Origin: Tolypeutes matacus | Taxonomy: Eukaryota > Chordata > Mammalia > Cingulata > Chlamyphoridae | Assembly (NCBI GenBank): GCA_026826555.1 | Contig: JAKSZT010053883.1 | Coordinates: 28,139,763 to 28,203,762 of the forward strand | Reading direction: 5' to 3' | Length of the DNA stretch: 64,000 nucleotides | In this document: in pieces, positions 54,801-64,000 of the stretch | Layout: every line of letters begins with the position of its first letter | How positions within the stretch are numbered: position 1 is the first letter of the stretch | Translations under genes and position numbers: made by a program | The notes under the pieces: generated by a model | The model's database searches: none | What the model was told of the DNA's origin: nothing | What the model saw: only the letters and a program-made list of their open reading frames with translations

Positions 54801-56164
54801 TTAAATTTGCTCTCATAGCAACCAATTCATTCTAGGGACCACTCTATCCAAAGTAGGAAGCAGCATCTTTACAATTTGAAAGGGGTTATAGTTTAGGTTC
54901 CTATAGAAGCAGACCCTGAGACAAGCTACAAGTGCTAATAATGTATTTGGGAAGCCCCAGAAACACCAGTAGGGATGTAGGGGAGTGATACAGGGAAGGG
55001 AAGGCAGCCAAAAAATGTGTGATATTAAGTTTGCTCCCACTGTGAGGGACTAGAGCATAGTTCCATGAGGAAACATACACACACACACACACACACACGC
55101 ACACACACACACAGAGCAAAATTGCTGGGATAGTTTATATACAAACTCCCATTCATCACTGGTTAAGCACTCTTCCCAGGGATTGTTGTTCCCCTCAGGC
55201 ACATGTGGGGGTATTTCTGTGGTTTTGGAGAAAGCCTCAGGAACAGAGTTGTAGGTGCTGGTCTCTGTGAGCCATCAGGAACCCCCCTTTGCTCCAGAGA
55301 GCATGGGAGAGAAGAGCATAAATGGGCCTCAACATTTTCCCCCAGCACCAGCGGCCACACCAAGGCCTGAATTCAGTCTGCTTGACTCCACTTCCTGAGC
55401 TTCTTCAGCGTTTCTGAGCTGCTTTGAGGGTACCATGTAATATGAAGAGAATTATGGCATCTCCTGGGCTTTTGGCTCAGAAGGAGAAAATTTATCAAGG
55501 AAAAGGCAGTTTCATCTAACCAAATATTCATTAATCTGTGATAAGGTATCCAGGTCTACAAATTTTCTCAAAGTGATATTAAAATGTATTTATAGAGAGA
55601 GCAAGGTGGCATTTCTATATATATGAATATGTAAATGTCTGGGTTTGTTAACTATCTGTGGTTGAGAATGAGAATGAGACAGCGAGTATGGAGCCATGAA
55701 TTCATAAAATGTTTAAAAGGAGCTCTCTCCAACCTTTTGGTGTGTTATGTTATTAAGGTACAGTAGACTTGCAAAGTATGTTGTAAATTTAAAAGTGTAA
55801 TGCATCATTTGCAGAAGTTTTCCACTGATTTTGCTCTAAGAAAGGGCAAGGAGGAGAGAGGATGTCATCCCAACCTTTCCCCTTGAGAAAAGCAGCATGG
55901 ATGGCTTCTCAAGCCAGAGCAGGCATCCCACCCTACTTCTTGTGGAGCCAGAACTTCTTGCATGTGCAAGATGGCCATGTAGAGATATGCATGTTGTGCC
56001 CTGCACAAATGCATCCAGACTAGGCGATAGGGAGCATTGAAATCCAGTCTATGCTTCCCTCATAAGTCAAAGCATCCCGACACAGGGCTACATATGCTAG
56101 TGAGAAGGGACATTCTTTCTTAATTTGCACAAAAGCTTCATGTGGGTTATTAAAAGTCATGTAT
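54801..56164. other. No gene; unclassified with an (AC)n run
   Basis: The block 54885-55370 might be an ancient repeat ('gaagcagaccctgagacaag') but I cannot name it. (AC)n at 55075-55113. Frames here are unsupported. Confidence 0.45.
55075..55113. repeat. (AC)n microsatellite
   Basis: Nearly pure AC run with one GC interruption; probably polymorphic. Confidence 0.95.
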
Positions 56165-56355
56165 GTAACATGTGTTATGATATCTGTTAAGTGCAATCAC
56201 CAAAGACAAGGAGCTATTATCATTTTCAGCGTTTTCTTCAATACTAGAATACAGAGAGGTAAAGACTTGCTCAGGGTAGCACAAAATGTCGTTGTTGACT
56301 CCAGAAATAGGACTTGGTATTTTCTGACTTTCTGTCTATGAAACTCCAGGGCTTG
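56165..56355 (-). mobile_element. MIR SINE
   Basis: Antisense MIR: 'ctattatcattttcagcgtt', 'cagagaggtaaagacttgct', 'cagggtagcacaaaatgtcg', 'gactccagaaataggacttg'. Confidence 0.75.
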
Positions 56356-56989
56356 TTCCAGAGTCATCGTGTCCCTGTCAACCCTTCTTTTTGACAAAGG
56401 TGTAAATGGAATTGTACACACTAAGAAGAAGAAAAACAGCTCTGCCTTACAGCTGCTCCTGCTTAGCAAGTCATGTTGCCACCCCCATATAGAGCCAGAA
56501 TTGCCTCCATAACACCCATCTCTATTGATTCCTTCAGCAGAAGAAGCAAGGACTATACCAGAGGCAAGAGCTCAGAGATGCCAGTTAGATCCCCGTCATT
56601 GAGTGGCCACCTCCCACCTAACGTCCACAGAGAATGGACTTCCAAAACCTAGCTTCCAGAGGCCTCTGGGTTATTTCTGCATGATTAAGGGTTGGGGTGA
56701 CTATGATGAGGGCCCTTCCATATCAAACATCTGCAGAGAAGAGTCTGTGCTCGCCTCCTCTCAGAGCTCTGAATGTGTGGTCTATTTGTATGGAACCTCC
56801 TAAAGTAGTACAATGCAAAACCAGCATAACTGTATGAGGCAGCCCTGCACTATCTCCACAGGGCGATCACCCTTATTCCATAAGTCCTTCAGTCTATTCC
56901 CTCCCCTTCCCCTCATCTCAACCCCCTTCCCTTTTCCCGGGCCTTTGCTATATTAAAACTGCTTCTCCCTTACAGCCAATCAACTGAGT
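56356..56989. other. No gene or named repeat seen
   Basis: About 630 unclassified bases. Confidence 0.5.
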
Positions 56990-56994
56990 GGCAG

Positions 56995-57446
56995 TGTGGT
57001 TGCCAGCCTGCAAGATTGCCCTGATGATCGATCTTCACCCACACTTTGTGTCGTCACCTCCCACATTGTTCCTGGTATGGATAGAATACAGCAGAAGTGA
57101 TGGTGTGTCACTGCCAACATTAGGTTATAAAAGACACTGCAGCTTCTGTCTTGGTCACTCCTTCTCTCATGCGGGTACTGTCTCTAGGGGAAGCCATGTC
57201 ATGAGAAGCCTTCTGATAAGGCTCACATAGCAAGGAACTGCGGCCTCCTGTCTGAAACAGCAAGAGTGAGCTTGGAAGCCAATCACCCAGACCCAGGCAA
57301 ACCTCAGATGACTATATCCCTGGCTGACCCACAGATAAGCTGCTCTGGGATTTCTGGCCCAGAGAAACTATAAGATAGTAAATGCTGGTTGTTTTAAGCT
57401 GATAAGTTTGGGGTAATTTGTTATGCAGCAATAGATAACTAATACA
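56995..57446 (+). mobile_element. MaLR (MLT1-like) solo LTR, exact target duplication
   Basis: Starts TGTGGTTGCCAGC and ends TAACTAATACA; GGCAG is duplicated exactly at 56990-56994 and 57447-57451. Contains 'gaatacagcagaagtgatgg', 'ccagagaaactataagatag', 'gttgttttaagctgataagt', 'gtaatttgttatgcagcaat'. Length 452 bp. Confidence 0.92.
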
Positions 57447-57451
57447 GGCAG

Positions 57452-57689
57452 ATCACAAGTTGGGCCATTACAGGTCAGCCTACACAGAGTCACCTCCACT
57501 GAGCTGTATTTGAATGTTCTGCCCCCCTTTGTCAGAGGAGTTTCCAAGAGACAGCCATATAATAAGTGCCACCAATTTTGCTGTAAACCTGCTGCTAAGC
57601 AAATTGTTCACTGCTTCACTAACTTTGTGGTCCCTTTTGTAAGGGACCATGCCAAGAAACACTTTAAAAGTTTAATACCAGACCTTTTG
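57452..57689 (+). other. Unclassified sequence with an 89-codon open frame
   Basis: The frame 57510-57779 is open for 89 codons and contains several Cys and His codons (CHQFCC), but runs into the L1-like 3' end at 57690. I do not recognise it. It may be part of the retroposon whose 3' end follows. Confidence 0.3.
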
Positions 57690-57860
57690 ATCATATTTAC
57701 TAGTAATAGTCTGACCATGTTCTTTCATAATATGCAACAAATGTTCCACAACAATGTAAGGTGTTGGTGGAGAGGGTGATATATGGGAATTCTGTACATT
57801 ATGCATGATCGTTTTTTAAGCTCACAACTTCTCTAAATAAATGAATTCTTTTAAAAGAGG
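57690..57860 (+). mobile_element. L1-type 3' end
   Basis: 'gcaacaaatgttccacaaca', 'aatgtaaggtgttggtggag', 'atatgggaattctgtacatt' and AATAAA (57836-57841) follow the L1 3'UTR order, as does the 3' end of retroposon copy B. Confidence 0.7.
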
Positions 57861-58599
57861 AAAAAGAGTTTAGTGCTTTTATTCAAGTATTCATCACCTG
57901 AACCCTAAGGTTACTGGGTTACCCATGAAAACAAAAGTCTCCACTTATAATATTAGCCCTCAGCCCTTCACATTCCTCCCCCATGAAATCCAGGGTCCTT
58001 TCCTGCCTATCACATCGTCTTGTTGCTCAACCTCTCACTGGTTGATTGTTGATCAGTACACAGGGATACAAAGTACAGTTGTTAATTCTGCAACAAAGGG
58101 GGCTAGGATTTCATAAAGTCTATGAAAGTGGAGTTGGAGAACAGCTGGAGTCATGTGCAAAGCCTTTGATAAATAAGTATTTGGAGAATGAGAGTAGTTA
58201 ACAGTGGAGAAGCAGAAAACACCAAGGACGATGACACCATGAGGACTTTGAAAGAGAATGGTTTGAATATCAAAGGGATAAGAGAGGCTCTTGAGAAAAT
58301 TGATAAAGTGCTCAAAGAGTTTTTGCAAAAATTACCCTTCTTTTTATGATCATGCTACAAAAGTCAAACATGAATTCAAAAATGTTATATCATTTTATTA
58401 TATACTTTTGTTGGAAAAATTCCACCAAAAAAGTAAACTCTTGGTTGGTTCTTTGTTCATCTAGAGAGTGGGTGGATAGAATCATGTGCGACTTAAATTT
58501 TAAGTGTAAAATAAAATAGACTTATTTTAATAATTTTTGTTTTCATTTTTCAGGATGTATTCTAACAAAGCTTTTATAAATATACACATGAATAACCCT
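57861..58599. other. Unclassified; short coding-like frame near 58165-58345
   Basis: On the plus strand, codons from about 58165 to a TGA near 58347 read as a charged, helix-prone peptide (KDDDTMRTLKENGLNIKGIR then ALEKIDKVLKEFL). It could be a transposase tail or pseudogene scrap, but I cannot assign it. Upstream stops close the frame. Confidence 0.3.
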
Positions 58600-59440
58600 T
58601 TTTCTTATTTTATTTTATTTTTATAAACACTCCCCCTCCTTTCCCCCAACTCCTATCCCCCCAGTAACCTGTCACCTGCTTTCTATCACCGAGAATATCC
58701 TATTCTTAGTCATCTCTTACATGTGATTTCATACAGTTTTTGACCTTATGTACTTTACTTATTTCATTGAGTATAATTGAGGCAGATTAGTGTAGGGAAA
58801 AGAGGGAAGACTGAGTCACAGCTGGAACCTGGCAGAGAACATGGCCATGAAACTGCGACCAGAAACCCCCTGAGGGAAGGCTGCTACTAAGAACAAAGCT
58901 GAAAGACCCTGCTCACCCTGGCCACAAGGTGCCATCTGGAACCCTTTCCAGGGTCAAAAGGGAGTCCCAAATAACTCCAAACAGACCTGCCCATTGGCCC
59001 TGGATAACCCCAAACAAAGGACCTCATCATTGGTCCCCTGAGAGCTAACAGGTAGGGACCGAAAGGCAACCGGTCAGAACAGCAAACAGCTGGAGCCCCT
59101 CCCCAGCATTAGCAAAGGGGAGGAGTGAAGAATGGTCTTAAGAAAGGCAGCTCCCAGACCTCCTCTTTGCCTGGAGGAGCCTGCATCCACATCTCATGTG
59201 TGTGCTTCTTTCCTTTTCTTCATTTCTCAATAAGCTCTTTTTACTGGCCTAACTACACTGGCATGTTCTTGAATTCTTTTATGTAACATAGCCAAGAACC
59301 TAGAGGAATCCAGCATCCCCCAACTTCATAATGTTTTCAGGGTTCTTCCAAGTTGCAGCATGTCTCATAATTTCATTCTTTCTTAAGGCCAAACTATCCC
59401 ATTCATTACCCTTTTTTAGGGGTAATTTAAAGTAACATTT
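58600..59440 (-). mobile_element. L1 fragment split by an LTR
   Basis: Antisense L1: 'cccccagtaacctgtcacct', 'tcattgagtataat' before the LTR and 'taatgttttcagggttcttc', 'gcatgtctcataatttcatt' after it; the two sides join in consensus order. Confidence 0.8.
58778..59328 (+). mobile_element. ERV1-type solo LTR, exact 4-bp target duplication
   Basis: Starts TGAGGCAGATTAG and ends CCAACTTCA, flanked by TAAT at 58774-58777 and 59329-59332; it interrupts an L1. Length 551 bp. U3-like part with 'aacagcaaacagctggagcc', AATAAG poly(A)-signal variant near 59229, and a 'caagaacctag' 3' part. Reference copy for the family in this window (4140-4813, 36795-36940, and 13950-14627 as a diverged relative). 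A solo LTR without viral genes. Confidence 0.93.
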
Positions 59441-60424
59441 TTCTACTTCCAAGTATCCCAAGGTATCAAAGGACAACTCTAGCAGGGGGAAAAAAGCATG
59501 CTTCTCCTAAGGAACTGGCCTGTGACCACCTTTCTGATTATTTGAGTTTTGTAACTTCTATTTTTCACTCTTTGCCTGAACTTCCAAGAAGCTAAGTCAA
59601 ACTTTGCTGTTTTCATGCTTTAGTTCCTTTTTTATCCTTGGTCCTATTTTTTTCTTAGTAAATAAATTGATTATGTATTTTGTGAGTACAGTGTACAAGT
59701 CTTCTGTGGAAAGAGGTAGCACATTAATTATTGACAAAATCTGAAGCTGCCCTCTGAAAGATTACCATGGACTTTCTCATTGTTTCATCAGGTGAGCTTG
59801 TCCTCATTCCCCTGAGTCTCTTTAAGGCATGTGACCAGGTTAGCCACATGCCTCTTCCCCGATCCTTTCTTCTCCTCTCCCCACATTCTCCTCCTAAGCC
59901 CTCCTCCCTTGGCTTTTTCTGGCACATGGTACTCTGGCTAGTTTTCCTCCTACAATTTTTTCCTCCTCCTTCTTGGTCATCTTTTCCAAATGTAGAAATT
60001 TCCCTGCCTGAACTGTTTGCCTTTCTCCCTCAATGTTTCTGTGGTCTCCAGAAAGCTGAAAATGATCTAGCCAGATTGTCAGGTCACCAAAGTTTTTCTT
60101 ATGGCCACTCTAGGGTTAGTTATTTTGATGTCCACTTTTCTCAGTCCACACACATATATATTCATTGTATTTTTTTTTAGTTTATTGTAAAATAGTTAAG
60201 GTATACCAAAAGGTATAAAGAATAAGTAAAACCATTAGACAATAAAATATGACTAACGAAGTAATGCCTTCTAAATTCAGCTCATTTTCATTCTCATTTA
60301 AAACAAGCAGGCGAAAAAAGGCTGATTTGAGGACAGCATGGGGATTGGAGCAATTGCGAATAATAACAAACATGGGTACCACAGTTCCCGACTTATACAT
60401 ACTTCTACATCTTCCCTGCAATCA
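59441..60424. other. No gene; L1 scrap at 60150-60245
   Basis: 'tttattgtaaaatagttaag' may be an antisense L1 end. The 137-codon frame at 59767-60180 is Pro/Ser/Phe-rich and unrecognised; I do not accept it as a gene. Confidence 0.4.
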
Positions 60425-60740
60425 GATGAGGTGTCAATTGTTATTCCCATTTAAGGCTGAGGAAGAAGGTTCAGAGATTGTCCGACGTGGAAGAGTGCAG
60501 TCGTTCAGACATGGAAGCAGACGGCCTGGACTTGAACCCTGCATCTGGCACGTGCTGATTGTGTGATGTAGGCCCTGTTACTCAAGTGCTTTATGGCTCT
60601 AGCTTTCTCGTATCTAAAATGAGAATAATAGCAATATTTACATCATAGAATTTTTGTAAAGATTTAAATGCTTGTTTGGAAGAGAACCTGGCACATTGTA
60701 AGTGCCATTTAAGTATTTGCTGTTGTGGACACTACTACTA
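60425..60740 (+). mobile_element. MIR SINEs (antisense scrap, then near-full sense copy)
   Basis: 60425-60505 looks antisense ('ttgttattcccatttaaggc'). 60510-60740 is a good sense MIR: 'cctggacttgaaccctgcat', 'tcgtatctaaaatgagaata', 'gaacctggcacattgtaagt'. Confidence 0.8.
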
Positions 60741-60850
60741 CTACTACTACTATAATAATAATCATAATAATACTATTGTAATTATTAACATTTATTATAT
60801 TATTATAATTAAAATTATAATAATTATTATTATTACTATAATTATAAGGA
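60728..60850. repeat. (ACT)n and (ATT/AAT)n block
   Basis: ACT triplets followed by AT-rich triplet words right after the MIR 3' end, where MIRs often carry such tails. Confidence 0.9.
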
Positions 60851-61754
60851 CCGCCTAATTCTCTGACCCCAAGAGATTCCAATACTTACAGCTGGAGCAA
60901 ATCAGCTCCCACAACACATGTAGCCACACCCCAGGCTCAGGACCCAATCATCTGGTATGTAGGACAACTTAAGAAGCTCCTGGCCTGCTGATCATGATTC
61001 TTCCTTGTCAGCCTGGGTGCTGATCCCTTTCTGCCTTGCTCCTCAGGAACACTGGGGTCTGCCTTATGCCTCAGTATCCATTCTCTCAGGACTGTGAGGG
61101 GTAGGGGAAGTGTCCTGCAGTCAGTCCTCCCAGGAGCAGACCTCCTGCCAAGACTCCCCCATCAGCATCCTCTCCTGGAGCCCACCTGCCTATCTGATGG
61201 GACACCCTTGGATTTCTGATAGTTCCACCACCACATAATTCCCTTTCCCAGTAAACATGTCTAACCTCTGAAGCTGAGACCTTCTAGGCCTGTACCAGCC
61301 CACAACCAATTAGGTTCTCTTCTGACAAGAGTCACCCATTTTGGGAATGGCACTTTGTCCTATCTACTAGGTACTACTTTCTTTTTTTAATTACTTAGTT
61401 AGGTTTTTTAAAATCTATAAGCTGTTGCTAATCAGCCTCCTGTCCTGTCATTTTCCAAAGAGAGCTTATAAGCAATCAGAAGCCTGGGCTGGGTTAGGTC
61501 TTCACACAAATGCAATTGCACTTTTATTGCTGCCATAATTTTGTATCATAGAATAATGAGATTGATCTTTCAGAGAAGTGAAAGGCAAATATGTGGCCAC
61601 TCAGCAGCCAACTCTTATTTCTTTACAATTTGTTGTTGCCAAGGACTGTGTTTTGTTTTCCCTCATTTCTGGTCATGGCAACCTCTACAGTCAGGAATTT
61701 CTAGGTGGTGGTCAACCTAAGCAGGTTCTACCTAGTCTTATTTTTCTTTTAAAA
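60851..61754. other. No gene or named repeat seen
   Basis: About 900 bases; 60880-61330 has an LTR-like GC/CT texture but no diagnostic motif. Confidence 0.45.
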
Positions 61755-63893
61755 ATTCATTATGGAGGGGCAGGACTTCCTGAAAAGCAGAGCAAGGAGC
61801 TTAGCAGATTCTCTCTCCAGAAACACTGGAGAAAAATAATTTTTTAAATTATTTAAAGTCTCTTGAAATTGTTCTAAGGTCATACAGCAAGTGGGGAAAC
61901 ATTTATTCAAGAAAATCTACTAAATCTCTGTAAAAAACATCAAGAGTCTATGACATTTGAGCCACAGCTCACTCCCTTATCCACCCAGCCACCCTCAGTT
62001 CCATATTATATCAGGTCTACCCTGAACCAGTGGCTAAGAAGCTGAGGGCTTCATCTTTCTCCAGCTTCCAATCTGGGGCTATGGTTTCACTTTGGAAGAG
62101 GAAGGCTACCAGCCTTTCTCCTTTCTTATCACTTCCCTTAACCCAATGTTGCAGAAGATCTATTTTGGGCAGAGACACAGAGAAGACAGGTCTCCCTTGC
62201 CCCACTCACCCTCTGCTTGTAATGCAGACACTCTACTTTAGGCAGAGCAGGCCAAGAATACTGAGGGCCCAACTGTTATATAGCTCCAGCTCACTCTTAG
62301 GGATGAGGTTCTATGCCAGGAGGGACCAGCTAAGAAGACTAAGGCTGCCATCCAACCCCCAGTGCCCCCTCATAGAGCAGAGATGCCACTCTGGGAAAAG
62401 GAGGTCTTTGCCTTCAGTTCTAGTGCAGTGATGGATGGGCTATGCCCAGAGAGAAATGCAGGCCATAAGAAAGAAGATCAATAGTTAGTAGCCTCCGAGC
62501 CACACACACATGCCATAGAAAAGTGTAAAGTTCTAACTGGCCAAGAGAGCTTAAGCACAACCTTTGACTAGTAAGCAGTTAGTGCTGATACAGGGACAAC
62601 TCCTAGTTATCCAAGCTTAAAGATAAAAACAAAGGAGAAAAAAATCTGAACAGGGATGTCAGAGGCTACATACTGCAAGGGAAATTGACTTCACAAAACC
62701 AGTTCAGCCAACTTATTAAACAAATGGCCAAGTAAACAACAGCAACAACAAAAACCCCAGGGGTGGAATCATTATCCAGAGTTGCTACAATATATTATGG
62801 GGCATGCAAAGAAATAAGAAAGTGCAACCCACATACAGGTAAAAGAGCAAGCAATAAAAGTTGACTTTGAAGAGGTCTAAAAAGTAGATTTAACAGATGA
62901 AGACTTCAAAGCAGCTAGTATAAATATTTTAAAAGAGTAAAAGGAAACCATGCCTAGAGAAAAAAAATTTAAAAGGGTGTGATGACAATGTCTCATCATA
63001 TAGAGAATATCAATAGAGAGATTATTCAAAATAATCAAATTGAAATTATGTAGAGAAAATTATAATAACTAAAATGAAAAAGTCACTAGAGGGTTCAACA
63101 GTACATTTGAGCTGGTAAAGCAAAGAATCAATGACCTTAAAACCAGATCAATATTTATTATGCAATCTGAAGAATAGAGAGAAAAGAAATAAAGAAATAC
63201 TAACAGAACCTCAGAGAAATGTGGGAAACCATTAAGTGAATCAATATACATAAAATGGGAGAGAGAGAAAGGGGTAGAAAATATATTCAAAAATTAATGG
63301 CTGAAAACTTCCCAAATTTGATGAAAAAGTCCATCTAAACATCTAATAAGTTCAACAAACTCCAAGTAGGATAAACATAAAAAAACCCATACCCAAACAC
63401 ATCATTGTAAAAATGCTTAAAACCAAAGATAAGGAGAAAATCTTGAAAAACCACTCATGGCATGCAACTCAGTCTCAATAAAATTCATGGCAGCTGACTT
63501 CTCATCAGAAACAATGGCGGCCAGAAGGCAATGGGACAGAAAAAACAGATAAGAAAGATCTCAAATCAATCATCTAAACTTCCATCTAAAGAAGTTAGAA
63601 AAAGAAGAGCAAACTATCACAAATAAAATGGATTTTAAAGGAATACTATGAACAACTGTATGTCAACAAATTAGATAACTTAGATGAAATCGTCAAATTC
63701 TTAGAGAAGCAAATTACCAAAACTCACCCAAGAAGAAATAGAAAATACGAATATACCAATTACAAGTAAAAAGAATGTATTTTAATTTTAAAACTTTCAA
63801 CAAAGAAACATCCAGGCCCAGGTGGCTTAACTGTTGAATTCTACAGTTCAGAAAAGAATTAGTACCAATCCCTTTACAAAATCTTCACACACA

Positions 63894-63941
<48 letters not shown>

Positions 63942-64000
63942 AACACTTCCAAATTCATTAATTGAGAATAGTATTACCCCTAAATCAAAACCAGATAAAG
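61755..64000 (+). mobile_element. L1 5' portion with internal deletion, runs off window
   Basis: Likely 5'UTR from 'ggaggggcaggacttcctga', then ORF1-region words ('gatgaagacttcaaagcagc', 'gatttttccc'-free, 'aaaacttcccaaatttgatg', 'agctgacttctcatcagaaa', 'atggcggccagaaggcaatg'). At about 63541 it jumps into ORF2 ('aagaagagcaaactatcaca', 'caaattagataacttagatg', 'aaacatccaggcccaggtgg'), so the ORF1 end and the ORF2 endonuclease are missing. A (CA)n(GA)n run replaces part of ORF2. Dead; boundaries outside the window unknown. Confidence 0.75.
63886..63938. repeat. (CA)n(GA)n compound microsatellite
   Basis: CA run (63886-63910) directly followed by GA run (63911-63938) within L1 ORF2. Pure and probably polymorphic. 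Confidence 0.95.

Noticed and set aside
58778..59328. Full endogenous retrovirus
   Set aside because: Only a solo LTR: L1 sequence resumes directly after the 4-bp target duplication, leaving no room for gag, pol or env.
59767..60180. 137-codon plus-strand frame
   Set aside because: No similarity, no codon signal that I can see, aromatic/Pro-rich as expected from CT-rich DNA.
62030..62431. 133-codon plus-strand frame
   Set aside because: Lies in what looks like an L1 5'UTR; no conserved ORF is expected there.

Overview
The window is mammalian nuclear DNA that I read as non-coding and dense in retroelements. I find no spliced gene, no tRNA or rRNA gene, no CRISPR array and no operon-like layout. 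The only recognisable protein-coding relative is a dead retrocopy of ribosomal protein S8 at 53538-54174. The reading frames of 60-200 codons scattered through the window fall in repeats, simple-sequence tracts or unconserved DNA, and I do not annotate them as genes.

The lineage is most likely a xenarthran (armadillo, sloth or anteater). Five insertions carry the xenarthran DAS-type SINE signature: a tRNA-like head with A and B boxes and a short A-rich tail, in monomeric and dimeric forms. The ERVL-type LTRs and the L1 3' ends also resemble those I associate with armadillo and sloth. This rests on remembered family features, not on a search. Older elements shared by all placentals (MIR, L2, MER5/MER20-like hAT, MaLR LTRs, old L1) fill much of the rest.

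Layout. 1-13000: MIR and L2 remnants, an ERV1-type LTR (4140-4813), a dimeric SINE, a MaLR LTR, two purine/pyrimidine blocks (8411-8727 and 10043-10765) and an ERVL LTR. 13950-14627: a minus-strand ERV1-type solo LTR. 15240-16385: L1/HAL1-like ORF1 region. 16500-28000: scattered MIR, L2, MER5 and SINE insertions and otherwise unremarkable sequence. 28017-31507: a minus-strand L1 bounded by roughly 92-bp direct repeats and split by a segment holding older repeats. 32257-35245: ERVL LTRs and a three-layer nest in an L2. 35825-39648: a 3.8-kb plus-strand L1 with a nested SINE and an LTR fragment. 39745-45990: LTRs, MIRs, a CA-rich block, retroposon copy A and an L2. 46628-48175: retroposon copy B, complete with an 18-bp target-site duplication. 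48764-54200: LTRs, MER20-like, L2, L1 3' end and the RPS8 retrocopy. 56995-59440: MaLR LTR, L1 3' end, and an ERV1-type solo LTR inside an L1. 61755-64000: the 5' part of an internally deleted L1 running off the edge.

The best leads are (1) the two-copy 1.3-1.55-kb retroposon whose body I do not recognise but whose 3' end looks like an L1 3'UTR; (2) an exact 51-bp direct match between an LTR and a MIR 2.2 kb apart; (3) the L1 with very long flanking repeats and an older-repeat segment inside it. Exact target-site duplications allow precise element boundaries at 16531, 32257, 34331, 43217, 46628, 52123, 56995 and 58778, among others. Nothing here works as a gene network; the value of the window is as a record of nested insertions.
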